From the NCBI GenBank assembly GCA_039962225.1, contig JAMPKV010000014.1:1-64000 (forward strand): a stretch of DNA of 64,000 bases, given 5' to 3'. The translations under genes and the position numbers were made by a program. The notes under the pieces are model-generated. The model made no database searches and was not told the DNA's origin. It was given only the letters and a program-made list of their open reading frames with translations. Source of the DNA: Microcoleus sp. AS-A8. GTDB taxonomy: Bacteria; Cyanobacteriota; Cyanobacteriia; Cyanobacteriales; Coleofasciculaceae. The stretch's first letter is position 1. The number at the start of each line of letters is the position of its first letter. Below, in pieces: positions 33,299 through 42,884 of the stretch.

Positions 33299-34801
33299 AT
33301 GCCTATGAGACCAAGTAAATTTGCATCTCTTCAGGGCATTTCCTTAAGATCTGCCTATCAGCCTGCTTCAGATGAAGAAGCACTCTTCTGTTATGAGAAC
33401 CATCGATGTCTCGCTTGTAACGCCATCGCCTCTGCCAGTAGTTTGCCAGACGCATCTGTATTGCAAATCGAGCGAATTTTTTTCAAAGCTTTACCGAAAT
33501 CTTGTGATTGTGGCTTTACAAACGAAATTTTTCTGATTTTAAACAACCTCCTGCGTCCCACAGACCCTAAAATACCTAAGGCGAACGAAGCGATCGCCCA
33601 AGCAGCAGAGAAAGATTTATTACTGGATGCTTTTTTAGAAGAACAATTAGTGGCATCAACAGTTGCGATTCACCAAGGAAAACTGGATGCTGCTATTGAG
33701 ATTAATCGCGACTTAAATGCCCGGTTTCCAGACTTTTTTTTGCCGTTTTACAACCTGGGAGTAATCTACACTAAGCAACAACGTTATTCTGAAAGCTTGG
33801 AAGCTTATGAAGCAGCTTTGAGATTAAACCCAGAGCATTCAGAATCTCTAGTGAATAAAGCTCTGGTGCAGATGCACCTCTCGCAACTGCAAGAAGCTGG
33901 CGCAACTTACGAGCAGTGGCGCAGCATGAATTCAGAGGGGACAGCAGTTCTAGCTACAGCAGAGGGAATGTTTGGTAAGGTAACGGTATTTGATACACCT
34001 GAAATTCGTGCCCTCTGCATTAATGAGCAAATGCAGGGAGCGTTTGACAAACAACCTGCTGCTAACGAATACGAACCCCATTGCCGACCTGGGCCAGGAC
34101 CGTTAAGCTCTCTCTACTACACAGCTGGCTTTCTTCTAGTGGGTTGCCACATGCCTCGTGCATCGGGCTTGGTGATAGGACTGGGTTGCGGGTCAGGTCT
34201 AATTATGGGGCTGGCTTGTTTCCCAGAAATGCGTCTGACTGTAGTGGAAATCGATCCGACAGTGATTCGGCTTTGCTTAACCTTCTTCCCCCTCGTGCAG
34301 CATTACATCAATGCAGGTCGGTTGCAAATTATAGAAAGCGATGGAGCAGCGTTCCTGCAATCAAATGAGCAGCGATTCGACTTCATCAACTTTGATGTCT
34401 ACACAGGAGAAGGAGAATTTCCAACCAAGCTTAGGACAGTCGAATTTATTAAGCGAATAAAGGCTAGTGCATCGCTGTTGTTCATTAACATCATTGGCAG
34501 CCTCAGCGAACCGTATTTACATCGAGTCCTTGCGACGTTCGATGCTGCGGGTCAGCCAATTCACACCCTTTATCATTGCCTACCCCTTGAAGGGAATGAA
34601 ACCAATCCCATGAACTGGCTTGCCTTCACTCAAGCACTAACTGTACCAGATGACTTTATCCCTTTTGCCGACCTGACAGGAGAGCAAATAGAAACAGTCA
34701 GGCACAATTTCTCATCGGTACGGCAAAATGGCATATCGCCTGCAAGAGTGCGTACCTATATTGAGCAGATTGGTCTACACGTCGAACCTTATAGGGATTA
34801 A
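33299..34801 (+). CDS. TPR protein fused to a spermidine-synthase-like methyltransferase fold
   Basis: A 500-residue protein. The first 100 residues carry a Cys-rich start (CLACNAIAS, CDCGF) that might bind zinc. Residues about 120-210 are TPR repeats (PFYNLGVIYTKQQRYSESLE, then LRLNPEHSESLVNKALVQM). Residues about 270-420 are a Rossmann domain with GLGCGSGLIMGL and an acidic VVEIDP, as in spermidine synthase and related SAM-binding enzymes. The catalytic aspartate of spermidine synthase is not obvious, so the activity is unknown. It follows the RebB-like gene by 95 bases in the same direction and may belong to the same unit. Two in-frame ATGs lie six bases apart (33299, 33305). Confidence 0.78.
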   Translation: MPMRPSKFASLQGISLRSAYQPASDEEALFCYENHRCLACNAIASASSLPDASVLQIERIFFKALPKSCDCGFTNEIFLILNNLLRPTDPKIPKANEAIAQAAEKDLLLDAFLEEQLVASTVAIHQGKLDAAIEINRDLNARFPDFFLPFYNLGVIYTKQQRYSESLEAYEAALRLNPEHSESLVNKALVQMHLSQLQEAGATYEQWRSMNSEGTAVLATAEGMFGKVTVFDTPEIRALCINEQMQGAFDKQPAANEYEPHCRPGPGPLSSLYYTAGFLLVGCHMPRASGLVIGLGCGSGLIMGLACFPEMRLTVVEIDPTVIRLCLTFFPLVQHYINAGRLQIIESDGAAFLQSNEQRFDFINFDVYTGEGEFPTKLRTVEFIKRIKASASLLFINIIGSLSEPYLHRVLATFDAAGQPIHTLYHCLPLEGNETNPMNWLAFTQALTVPDDFIPFADLTGEQIETVRHNFSSVRQNGISPARVRTYIEQIGLHVEPYRD

Positions 34802-35143
34802 GCCGAGATAGACGAACAATAGTGCAAGACCCTCCATGAGTTTTGCACACAAACATTGGATAAAAGTTGTTCTCCCCATATCCCCCTTTCCTCCTCTCCC
34901 CCTCATTCCTGATTACGGCTAATCATCCTGACCCGACATTGAGGGCTTTCTGCTCAACTTTGACCCCTAAATATAGCGTTCAAAAAATTTAAATACTCTA
35001 CGAATAGCGTGCAATTGAATAATCATTGGTAGGGTTAAGTGTAAGGAAAGTCGAAATGCCCTTCAACTTCTAACTGCTAAATAACCGAGCTAGAGAGACC
35101 TGTGCTACTATCTGGGAAAACATTCTCTTAATGTCGATCACCA
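34802..35143. other. Intergenic region
   Basis: 342 bases between the TPR fusion gene and the HNH gene. It is pyrimidine-rich around 34870-34910 and otherwise AT-rich. I see no gene, repeat or strong hairpin; it should contain the HNH gene promoter. Confidence 0.5.
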
Positions 35144-35641
35144 ATGGGCAAGGTTCTGGTGTTAAACGCCTCCTACGAACCGCTCAATATCACCAACTGG
35201 CGACGGGCGGTTGTCTTGTTGATCAAAGGGAAAGCGGAGCAGGTTGAACACAACGGCAAATACGTCTACTCAGAATTCCCTCTCCCTACAGTTATCCGAC
35301 TTCGGCATTACGTGCGGGTTCCCTACAAAGAAATCCCTCTAACTCGCCGAAATATCCTCCACCGGGATGGACACTCTTGTCAATACTGCGGTTATACGGG
35401 TGATGAACTCACGCTCGATCATGTGATTCCTCGCTCTCGCCACGGAGGAGATACTTGGGAAAATATTGTCACCGCCTGTGTACGCTGCAATGTTAAAAAA
35501 GGCAGCCGCACCCCTAAAGAAGCCAATATGATACTGCGGAATCAGCCTCGTAGACCTTACAGCAGCTTGCACTTTGAAGTTGCCAAACATGTGAAGGGGG
35601 GATTGCATCAAGAGTGGCGAAAGTATGTGATCGGCATTTAA
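35144..35641 (+). CDS. HNH endonuclease family protein
   Basis: A 165-residue protein, the usual length for the HNH protein conserved in nearly all cyanobacteria. It starts MGKVLVLNASYEPLNITNWR. The HNH core is CQYCGYTG with LTLDHVIPRSRHGGDTWENI and CVRCNVKKGSRTP, giving both zinc Cys pairs and the DH..N..C catalytic pattern. Its cellular role is unknown; conservation suggests a housekeeping function rather than defence. The start ATG is used as is, with no alternative close by. Confidence 0.9.
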   Translation: MGKVLVLNASYEPLNITNWRRAVVLLIKGKAEQVEHNGKYVYSEFPLPTVIRLRHYVRVPYKEIPLTRRNILHRDGHSCQYCGYTGDELTLDHVIPRSRHGGDTWENIVTACVRCNVKKGSRTPKEANMILRNQPRRPYSSLHFEVAKHVKGGLHQEWRKYVIGI

Positions 35642-35856
35642 CACTCTACCTTTAAGCAGAGTTATAAAATCAACAACTTACAATTCTACCAACAGAGTCA
35701 TGGTCGGAAAACACGACCACTCGATAAGATATGGCTTACTGGTTGTTTTGCGAAAATAGAAGAGGGTGGCGCACCAGTTGAACAGCTAACCGCTCCAATA
35801 AAAATACGATTGATGCGGCGCTGGCAAGAACCCGGCTTACCTTACTACAACCCAAC

Positions 35857-37122
35857 ATGCCATCGAACTCGCTCACGTCTATTAATGATTCATTCCCATC
35901 CGCTACTCCTTCAGAGTTGATCGCTGTTGAACCTCAACAGCCTCCAGACTCTCACGAGAAGGTAAGTAGTAATCTCAGTCATTCTCGTGAGAAACGGTGG
36001 CATGAATCCTCACCTGAAGAGAAGGTCGCTGAATTTCGACAGATGCTGAAGCGTCATGGCAGAGAACGTCAGCTCATTCTCATCCAAGATTTCCCTGACC
36101 CGGATGCCTTGTCCAGCGCTTGGGCTTACCAGCTCATTGTGCAACAGCACAATATCCAATGTGATATTGTCTACGCGGGGACTCTCTCGCACCAGGAAAA
36201 CATTGCGTTGGTTAAGCTAACTAACTTACCCGCAAAACGCTGGGGTGTCCAGACGTTGAAGGATCGCGATTTATCGATCTATCAAGGCTGTGTGCTGATC
36301 GATAACCAGGGAACAACGAGTCAATTGATGCCTCTGGTCAAACAATCCGGTCTGCCGATCATCGCAATTATTGACCATCACAGAACTCAGGGCGACTTAG
36401 AAGCTGAGTTTGTCGATATTCGTCCTCAGACACGAGCGACAGCCACGATTTTAACCCAGTACCTTCAGGCGGGGTTACTGAAACTAGACAGTAGCATTAA
36501 TGAACATGTTAAGTGTGCTACAGCCTTAATGCATGGTCTGAGATCGGATACCAATCGGCTTATGCAGGCACAGGAAGAAGATTTCTTGGTGGCAGGGTAT
36601 CTCAGTCGGTTCTATGACCCCCAATTGCTGAATGCTGTACTCCAAACCGCGCGATCGCGCCGCGTCATGGATGTGATTGAGCGATCGCTCAAAAATCGCC
36701 TGGTACAGAATAACTTCTCCATTGCGGGGGTTGGCTACCTGCGTTACGATGACCGGGATGCTATCCCCCAAGCGGCTGACTTTTTGGTGACGGAAGAAAA
36801 CGTTCATACGGCAGTGGTTTATGGCATCGTTCACGACGAAGACGAAGAAGTAGAAGTCGTGATTGGCTCCTTGAGAACCAACAAACTCACCCTTGACCCC
36901 GATGAGTTCATCAAAGAAGCTTTTGGTCAAGATAGTAATGGACGCTTCTTTGGCGGTGGACGCATGATGGCAGGTGGATTTGAAATTCCCATTGGGTTTT
37001 TGGGCAGCTTCAATGATAATGCTGAGTACGCCAAGATGAAGTGGGAAGTGTTTGATATCCAAATTAAGCAAAAACTTCTGCGCCTGGTGAATCCCAAGGA
37101 CAATCTGATCAATACCGCCTAA
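35857..37122 (+). CDS. DHH-family phosphoesterase (NrnA/RecJ-like)
   Basis: A 421-residue protein with DHH motifs: DFPDPDALSSAWA (metal-binding Asp residues), a middle Asp in CVLIDNQG, and IIDHHRTQG, followed by a DHHA1-like C-terminal domain ending in a Gly-rich substrate motif (FFGGGRMMAGGFEIP). Such enzymes hydrolyse short oligonucleotides (nanoRNase) and/or phosphoadenosine phosphate or cyclic dinucleotides. The N-terminal 60 residues are a polar extension. With c-di-GMP synthesis encoded 5 kb away, a role in degrading the dinucleotide product is conceivable but only inference. The next gene starts 85 bases later. Confidence 0.88.
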   Translation: MPSNSLTSINDSFPSATPSELIAVEPQQPPDSHEKVSSNLSHSREKRWHESSPEEKVAEFRQMLKRHGRERQLILIQDFPDPDALSSAWAYQLIVQQHNIQCDIVYAGTLSHQENIALVKLTNLPAKRWGVQTLKDRDLSIYQGCVLIDNQGTTSQLMPLVKQSGLPIIAIIDHHRTQGDLEAEFVDIRPQTRATATILTQYLQAGLLKLDSSINEHVKCATALMHGLRSDTNRLMQAQEEDFLVAGYLSRFYDPQLLNAVLQTARSRRVMDVIERSLKNRLVQNNFSIAGVGYLRYDDRDAIPQAADFLVTEENVHTAVVYGIVHDEDEEVEVVIGSLRTNKLTLDPDEFIKEAFGQDSNGRFFGGGRMMAGGFEIPIGFLGSFNDNAEYAKMKWEVFDIQIKQKLLRLVNPKDNLINTA

Positions 37123-37207
37123 CCGATTGTGGATTTTGAATAGAGAATCGTAAAATAAAATCCTCCTCCTGCTTGGACGTTGCTTAGCTTTAAGAAGCGG
37201 TGTATCT

Positions 37208-37705
37208 ATGGAATTATATTTAATTCGTCACGGCATCGCCGCTCTGAGAGAGGATTACACCAATGAGCAAGAACGTCCGCTAACCGATAAAGGGCGTCAA
37301 AAAACGGCTCAAGTCGCGAAACAACTTTATGACCGGAGTCTGCGTTTTGACCTAATTTTGACAAGTCCTTTAGTACGAGCCAAAGAGACGGCTGTCATCC
37401 TGCAAAAGGCGGGTTTAGCTTCCAATGTTGAAGAATTTCCCGCTCTTGCTCCAGATGGCGATATCGAGGCTTGGGTCAGTTGGCTAGAGCAACATCGGCA
37501 GACGATGGCTATAGAAAAAGGCTTGGCGTTAGTCGGTCATCAACCCGATTTAGGCAACTGGGCGGAAATATTGGTTTGGGGTGAAGCCCAAGAAAAGCTA
37601 ATCCTTAAAAAAGCCGGAGTCATCGGCATAAAGGTTCCAGACACCGAGTCCCCCATAGGTCAGAGTGAACTGTTCTTGTTGACCTCGCCTAAGTGGTTCC
37701 TTTAA
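37208..37705 (+). CDS. sixA: Phosphohistidine phosphatase SixA-like
   Basis: A 165-residue histidine-phosphatase-superfamily protein. The catalytic motif LIRHGIA is at the N-terminus, with ERPLTDKGRQKT, the arginine in SPLVRAKETA, and the second catalytic His in LVGHQPDLGNWAE. SixA removes phosphate from phosphohistidine in HPt domains of phosphorelays. The length fits SixA rather than phosphoglycerate mutase. It lies upstream of citrate synthase in the same direction with a 92-base gap. Confidence 0.88.
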   Translation: MELYLIRHGIAALREDYTNEQERPLTDKGRQKTAQVAKQLYDRSLRFDLILTSPLVRAKETAVILQKAGLASNVEEFPALAPDGDIEAWVSWLEQHRQTMAIEKGLALVGHQPDLGNWAEILVWGEAQEKLILKKAGVIGIKVPDTESPIGQSELFLLTSPKWFL

Positions 37706-37797
37706 TCAGGATTTAACAAATTTTGTAATACAAGCGACTAATATAGAAGTTTCTGGTAAGTTAGCCTGAGAACATTTAAAACTCATTCGATAGTAAG

Positions 37798-38934
37798 ATG
37801 ACAGCTTGCGAGTATAGACCAGGTTTAGAAGGTATTCCCGTTGCTCAATCCAGTATTAGCTATGTCGATGGACAAAAGGGAATACTGGAGTATCGTGGTA
37901 TTCGCATTGAAGAACTCGCATCACACAGCACGTTTCTGGAAACATCGTATCTGCTGATTTGGGGTGAGCTGCCGACCAAGGAAGAACTCGAGGTCTTTGA
38001 ATATGAAATTCGCCACCGTCGGCGGATCAAGTATCGAATTCGGGACATGATGAAGTGCTTCCCGGAAACAGGTCACCCGATGGACGCACTGCAAGCCTCG
38101 GCGGCGGCACTCGGTCTTTTTTACTCCAAACGAGCGCTAGATAACCCCGATTATATTCGGGAGGCATCGGTTCGCCTGTTGGCAAAAATCCCAACGATGG
38201 TGGCAGCTTTCAAGCAAATGCGTAAAGGCAACGACCCTGTTCAGCCTAATGATGACTTGGATTACTCTGCCAACTTTTTGTACATGCTCAATGAGCAAAA
38301 ACCTGATCCTCTAGCGGCTCGGATTTTCGACATCTGCTTGACGCTCCACGCCGAACACACGATGAATGCGTCCACATTCTCGGCAATGGTCACCGCATCG
38401 ACATTGACTGACCCCTATGCTGTGGTGGCTTCCGCCGTGGGAACGTTAGCCGGGCCTTTGCATGGTGGAGCGAATGAAGAAGTGATCACCATGTTGGAAG
38501 AAATAGGCTCCGTGGAAAATGTCCGCTCCTATGTAGAGGATTGCGTGCAGCGTAAGTCCAAAATCATGGGTTTTGGTCACCGGGTTTATAAAGTGAAAGA
38601 CCCACGAGCAACAATCCTGCAAAACTTAGCAGAGCAACTGTTTGAGAAGTTTGGTCACGATGAGTACTATGAGATTGCCGTTGCACTAGAACAGGCCGTC
38701 GAGGAAAAACTGGGTCAGAAAGGAATTTACGCCAATGTTGATTTCTATTCCGGGTTGGTTTACCGGAAATTGGGGATTCCTACAGACTTGTTTACACCGA
38801 TTTTTGCGATCGCACGGGTGGCCGGTTGGCTCGCTCACTGGAAAGAACAGTTGGAAGAAAACCGAATTTTTCGACCCACTCAAATCTACACGGGTGTCCA
38901 CAGTGTTGATTATCTTCCCATGGAAAAACGCTAG
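37798..38934 (+). CDS. gltA: Citrate synthase
   Basis: A 378-residue bacterial-type citrate synthase condensing acetyl-CoA and oxaloacetate. Catalytic segments are visible: LHAEHTMNASTF, GPLHGGANEEVI (His) and MGFGHRVYKVKDPRA (His), then the Asp region YANVDFYSG. The N-terminus GLEGIPVAQSSISYVDGQKG is typical of cyanobacterial GltA. In cyanobacteria it feeds 2-oxoglutarate production for nitrogen assimilation. Confidence 0.95.
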   Translation: MTACEYRPGLEGIPVAQSSISYVDGQKGILEYRGIRIEELASHSTFLETSYLLIWGELPTKEELEVFEYEIRHRRRIKYRIRDMMKCFPETGHPMDALQASAAALGLFYSKRALDNPDYIREASVRLLAKIPTMVAAFKQMRKGNDPVQPNDDLDYSANFLYMLNEQKPDPLAARIFDICLTLHAEHTMNASTFSAMVTASTLTDPYAVVASAVGTLAGPLHGGANEEVITMLEEIGSVENVRSYVEDCVQRKSKIMGFGHRVYKVKDPRATILQNLAEQLFEKFGHDEYYEIAVALEQAVEEKLGQKGIYANVDFYSGLVYRKLGIPTDLFTPIFAIARVAGWLAHWKEQLEENRIFRPTQIYTGVHSVDYLPMEKR

Positions 38935-38960
38935 AGGTCGCTAACTGCGAGATTCAATCC

Positions 38961-38999
38961 GAGGCGTGAGCGTAGAATTTCGCTCTTGCTTATCGCCTC
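38961..38999 (+). terminator. Two-tier hairpin after gltA
   Basis: Outer stem GAGGCG (38961-38966) with CGCCTC (38994-38999) and inner stem GAGCG (38968-38972) with CGCTC (38981-38985). No T-run follows, so it may stabilise or end the gltA transcript. Confidence 0.4.
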
Positions 39000-39708
39000 T
39001 GGTTCAATTGAGGTCAAAAGAGGATCATTTATGGATAATCGTCATCTGTGTTCCTCATACTTTGTATCTTCGGGCTGCAATCTTGTAATTGAATTCCAGT
39101 CATCCTTTAAGGTTGCTGATTGAGTCAGTATAGCCGCACTCATTGACCTGGCAATTTCTCGGCTTTAAATAGCACTAAAAGCCAATCATCCTTCTATGTT
39201 GATTGTGCAATAATACATTTATCTTGCAGCCGATAATTCATTAGAGAATTAATCGCATTTTCGTCTGCCTGGTTTGCCAGTTCCAAAAGCGTTGGCTGAT
39301 TCATCTACTCCAAAGAGCGAGGAATTTATAATTTAAGTGTCTATTTTAACCGCCTATTTATAAGGTTCTGTCAAAAGTTGAGTAACATTTCCAGAAATCT
39401 TGAGGAGTGTTGATTGACTGGTGTGAAGATAGCCGAATTAAACATCCCTAGCAGTCATCCATCTTTGTCACTCAGAATCACCCTCCCTCTGGAACACCCC
39501 TTACTATGACCCCTAGGTAGTTGAACAAGCATCAACTAAAACTATATAGACGATAGAGGCTATCCCAACTGATAAGAACTCAGAAGAAAACCTAACCATC
39601 GTGATAAGTATAAATTCTGAGGAGTGGTGCTGAGCCAATAACCATCCAACGATATACTAGGCAGAGAGGCTCCTAAAAAAATCTTTACAAAAGAGCTGTA
39701 TAGATGTA

Positions 39709-39729
39709 TTCGATACCCTGTGTATCGAA
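39709..39729 (+). promoter_or_regulatory. Inverted repeat just upstream of ndhA
   Basis: TTCGATA (39709-39715), spacer CCCTGTG, TATCGAA (39723-39729), a perfect 7-bp palindrome 30 bases before the ndhA ATG. It could be an operator or an RNA hairpin affecting translation; no known regulator consensus is claimed. Confidence 0.35.
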
Positions 39730-39759
39730 CTGCCTCAGTAATTACACGTATCGGCAAAG

Positions 39760-40878
39760 ATGAATCCAGGAATTGACCTCCAAGGAAATTTTATTCAATC
39801 GCTTAGGGACTTGGGCATCCCACCTGGTGCGGCTAAAGCCATTTGGATGCCGCTACCGATGTTTCTGATGATTATCGGTACAACGGTGGGCGTCTTGGTA
39901 CTCGTCTGGCTAGAACGGAAAATTTCTGCTGCGGCTCAACAGCGCATTGGCCCCGAATACGCCGGTCCCCTGGGTGTTCTCCAGCCTGTAGCAGATGGTC
40001 TGAAGCTAGTCTTTAAAGAAGACATTGTTCCCGCTAAAGCGGATCGGTGGCTCTTCACACTCGGACCCATCCTTGTCGTGCTGCCTGTGTTTCTGTCCTA
40101 CTTAATTGTGCCTTTTGGACAGAACCTCGTCATCACCGATGTGGGAACAGGGATATTCTTATGGATTGCTTTATCCAGCGTTCAGCCGATTGGTTTGTTA
40201 ATGTCAGGCTATGCCTCCAACAATAAATACTCGCTGTTGGGTGGCTTGAGGGCGGCAGCACAATCGATTAGTTACGAAATTCCTCTAGCGCTGGCAGTCC
40301 TCGCTATTGTGCTGATGTCCAACAGCCTGAGCACTATTGATATTGTGGAGCAGCAATCGGGCTACGGCATTTTGGGCTGGAACATTTGGCGTCAACCCGT
40401 GGGTTTCCTGATCTTTTGGATTTCCGCTTTGGCAGAATGTGAGCGACTACCCTTTGACCTTCCGGAAGCGGAAGAAGAACTAGTGGCTGGGTATCAAACC
40501 GAGTACGCTGGGATGAAATTTGCTCTGTTTTATATCGGTTCCTACGTCAACCTGGTGCTGTCTGCCTTACTCGTTGCTGTTCTGTACCTGGGTGGCTGGG
40601 AATTTCCGATTCCTCTCGATCAGTTAGCCAATTGGCTGGGTGTTAGTGAAACCAGTTCTTGGTTGCAGGTGATCACCGCATCGCTGGGGATTACCATGAC
40701 CCTCCTTAAGGCATATTTCCTGGTCTTTATTGCCATTCTGCTGCGCTGGACACTTCCCCGCGTTCGTATTGACCAGCTTCTTAATCTAGGATGGAAGTTC
40801 CTGCTTCCCATCGGTCTGGTTAATTTACTCCTGACTGCCGCACTTAAATTAGCATTTCCTTTTGCCTTTGGCGGTTAG
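39760..40878 (+). CDS. ndhA: NDH-1 subunit 1 (NuoH homologue)
   Basis: A 372-residue membrane protein with eight or so hydrophobic helices. Hallmarks are [58 protein letters not shown] and the acidic loop [20 protein letters not shown] that contacts the quinone site. NdhA anchors the hydrophilic arm of the cyanobacterial NDH-1 complex in the thylakoid membrane, serving respiration and cyclic electron flow around photosystem I. It is first in the ndhA-ndhI-ndhG-ndhE cluster. Confidence 0.96.
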   Translation: MNPGIDLQGNFIQSLRDLGIPPGAAKAIWMPLPMFLMIIGTTVGVLVLVWLERKISAAAQQRIGPEYAGPLGVLQPVADGLKLVFKEDIVPAKADRWLFTLGPILVVLPVFLSYLIVPFGQNLVITDVGTGIFLWIALSSVQPIGLLMSGYASNNKYSLLGGLRAAAQSISYEIPLALAVLAIVLMSNSLSTIDIVEQQSGYGILGWNIWRQPVGFLIFWISALAECERLPFDLPEAEEELVAGYQTEYAGMKFALFYIGSYVNLVLSALLVAVLYLGGWEFPIPLDQLANWLGVSETSSWLQVITASLGITMTLLKAYFLVFIAILLRWTLPRVRIDQLLNLGWKFLLPIGLVNLLLTAALKLAFPFAFGG

Positions 40879-41015
40879 ATTGAAGGTTGCAGGTTAGTAA
40901 CGTTAGAAGGTTAGAACTTTTAACTGATCCTTCGGCTTCTCCTGTGGAGTACAACCTGTTAATTTTCACCTCTCTTCCGGCCAAGGACTTTAAAAAGAGA
41001 GAGACACTCACAACT

Positions 41016-41624
41016 ATGCTGAAGTTCCTTAAACAAGTTGGCGACTACGCCAAAGAAACCGTTCAAGCTGCCCGCTATATTGGTCAAGGTCTATCGGTTA
41101 CCTTCGACCACATGCAACGGCGTCCTGTCACAGTACAGTATCCTTACGAGAAACTCATCCCTTCCGAGCGGTTTCGCGGTCGGATTCACTTTGAGTTTGA
41201 TAAGTGCATTTCCTGCGAAGTCTGTGTTCGGGTTTGTCCGATTAACCTGCCAGTCGTAGACTACGACTTTGACAAAGCCAGCAAGAAGAAAAAACTCAAG
41301 AGCTACAGCATTGATTTCGGGGTTTGTATCTTCTGCGCCAACTGTATCGAATACTGCCCAACGAACTGTCTATCCGCGACCGAAGAGTACGAAATTTCCA
41401 CCTACGAGCGCCACGAACTCAATTACGACAATGTGGCAATGGGACGGCTACCGTACAAAGTTACACAAGACCCAATGGTCACTGCCTTACGCGAACTGGC
41501 TTACCTGCCGAAGGGCGTTTTAGACCCGCATGATTTGGCTCAAGGTTCTCAACGCGCTGCTTTGCGTCCAGAGCAAATTGCGGAGCAGATGGAACCAAAG
41601 AAAGAAGAAACTACACAGAAATAG
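41016..41624 (+). CDS. ndhI: NDH-1 subunit I (two [4Fe-4S] clusters)
   Basis: A roughly 202-residue ferredoxin-type subunit. The two cluster motifs are [16 protein letters not shown] and [16 protein letters not shown], each CxxCxxCxxxCP. I start it at the ATG at 41016 ([20 protein letters not shown]), which matches homologues and follows an AAGAGAGAGA purine tract; the open frame extends upstream to 40887 through a dispersed-repeat-like spacer that is not part of the protein. NdhI passes electrons toward the quinone through the hydrophilic arm. Confidence 0.95.
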   Translation: MLKFLKQVGDYAKETVQAARYIGQGLSVTFDHMQRRPVTVQYPYEKLIPSERFRGRIHFEFDKCISCEVCVRVCPINLPVVDYDFDKASKKKKLKSYSIDFGVCIFCANCIEYCPTNCLSATEEYEISTYERHELNYDNVAMGRLPYKVTQDPMVTALRELAYLPKGVLDPHDLAQGSQRAALRPEQIAEQMEPKKEETTQK

Positions 41625-41650
41625 TTGTCAACTGATTAGGGATTTACGAC

Positions 41651-41743
41651 TTTAGATTTTGGATGAATCATTTGTGCGGCTTTCTTCGCAGCCATGCATA
41701 AACCGGGCTCCTAAAATCCAAAATCCAAAATCCAAAATCTAAA
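41651..41743. repeat. Heptanucleotide repeat with flanking inverted repeat
   Basis: AAAATCC occurs in tandem at 41713, 41720 and 41727 with a fourth copy ending AAAATCT (to 41740). TTTAGATTTTGGAT (41651-41664) is complementary to ATCCAAAATCTAAA (41730-41743), so the region can fold into a 14-bp stem. This is the STRR style typical of filamentous cyanobacteria. It lies between ndhI and ndhG and could modulate the operon transcript. Confidence 0.7.
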
Positions 41744-41770
41744 CTTAACAGTCAAGGAGATTAGGTAACG

Positions 41771-42394
41771 GTGAATCTAGCGGAAGGAGTTCAGCTTGTT
41801 TCATTTGGCATACTGTCAGTGATGATGATTGGGACAGCTTTGGGCGTAGTCCTACTTTCTAACATCGTCTACTCGGCTTTTTTATTGGGTGGTGTCTTCG
41901 TCAGCATTGCCGGTTTATATCTTTTACTCAATGCTGACTTTGTGGCAGCGGCACAATTATTGATTTATGTAGGAGCCGTTAACGTTCTGATTTTGTTTGC
42001 CATCATGCTGGTGAACAAGCGAGAGGATTTTGCGCCAATGGCTAATCGCTGGATTCGCCAAGGGTCAACCGCACTCGTTTGTGCCGGTTTGTTTGTACTT
42101 CTGAGCACAATGGTACTGGCGACACATTGGTCTGTTTATACTGGTGCGCCTATCATAGGTGAGAGTTCCGTTGTGAAGATTGGGATGCATTTCTTCAGCG
42201 ACTTTTTATTGCCGTTTGAGCTAGCGTCTGTATTGTTGTTAATGGCAATGGTGGGTGCAATCATCTTGGCACGTCGGGATTATATTCCAGAGGAACTCAT
42301 CCCTCGTGATACTGGCACAGCAACGGCTTCGACGCTGCCAGAACGCCCGCGTGAATTGGTGTCAGCCGCTGGTGCGACTCCAAGAGAACGTTAA
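41771..42394 (+). CDS. ndhG: NDH-1 subunit 6 (NuoJ homologue)
   Basis: A 207-residue integral membrane protein with five predicted helices. VNLAEGVQLVSFGILSVMMI and LLIYVGAVNVLILFAIMLVN are characteristic of NdhG/NuoJ; the pi-bulge region near YVGAVNVL is conserved. It uses a GTG start at 41771 with a good AAGGAG at 41755-41760, 10 bases upstream. It belongs to the membrane arm of NDH-1 next to NdhE. The C-terminal tail (TATASTLPERPREL) is polar and variable. Confidence 0.93.
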   Translation: MNLAEGVQLVSFGILSVMMIGTALGVVLLSNIVYSAFLLGGVFVSIAGLYLLLNADFVAAAQLLIYVGAVNVLILFAIMLVNKREDFAPMANRWIRQGSTALVCAGLFVLLSTMVLATHWSVYTGAPIIGESSVVKIGMHFFSDFLLPFELASVLLLMAMVGAIILARRDYIPEELIPRDTGTATASTLPERPRELVSAAGATPRER

Positions 42395-42448
42395 GGAACT
42401 TCATCCTTTAGCCTTAATTAAAAATCTCGTTGATCACACAGAAGATTC

Positions 42449-42760
42449 ATGCACCTCCAACTCCAATACTTCTTACTTTTAGCGGCTGCTCTGTTCTGTA
42501 TTGGCATTTATGGCTTAATTACGAGCCGCAATGCTGTTCGAGTGCTGATGTCAATTGAACTCATGCTAAATGCCGTGAACCTGAATTTAATGGGGTTCTC
42601 CAACTTTATTGATCCACAAGAGATTAAAGGTCAGGTGTTTACGGTGTTTGTCATTACTGTGGCAGCAGCAGAAGCAGCAGTAGGTTTAGCGATTGTGCTT
42701 TCGATTTACCGCAACCGTGAGACGGTGGATATGGAGCAATTTAACCTGCTCAAATGGTAA
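42449..42760 (+). CDS. ndhE: NDH-1 subunit 4L (NuoK homologue)
   Basis: A 103-residue protein with three membrane helices: [20 protein letters not shown], the segment [20 protein letters not shown] with the conserved Glu in IELML for proton translocation, and [20 protein letters not shown] with the second key Glu. Last gene of the ndhAIGE cluster; a strong palindromic terminator follows 26 bases after its stop. Confidence 0.95.
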   Translation: MHLQLQYFLLLAAALFCIGIYGLITSRNAVRVLMSIELMLNAVNLNLMGFSNFIDPQEIKGQVFTVFVITVAAAEAAVGLAIVLSIYRNRETVDMEQFNLLKW

Positions 42761-42785
42761 ATTTTTGATAGCTTACTTGAATGTG

Positions 42786-42815
42786 CGCCTACCGATATCG
42801 GTAGGCGTTGTTTTT
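42786..42815 (+). terminator. Rho-independent terminator of ndhAIGE
   Basis: A perfect 22-bp palindrome (CGCCTACCGAT/ATCGGTAGGCG, 42786-42807) followed by TTGTTTTTATT. Strong stem plus T-rich tail just after ndhE. Confidence 0.85.
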
Positions 42816-42884
42816 ATTGGGAAATACAGGTGAACACAATCACACCTTCTCTGGATAACGCGATCGCTACCTCTCTAAAGAATC

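Larger units (their letters stand above)
38935..39759. other. Long intergenic region before ndhA
   Basis: 825 bases without a convincing gene on either strand. It has the gltA hairpin at its left end and a 7-bp inverted repeat near ndhA (39709-39729). The middle is AT-rich and non-repetitive; it must contain the ndhAIGE promoter. Confidence 0.5.
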
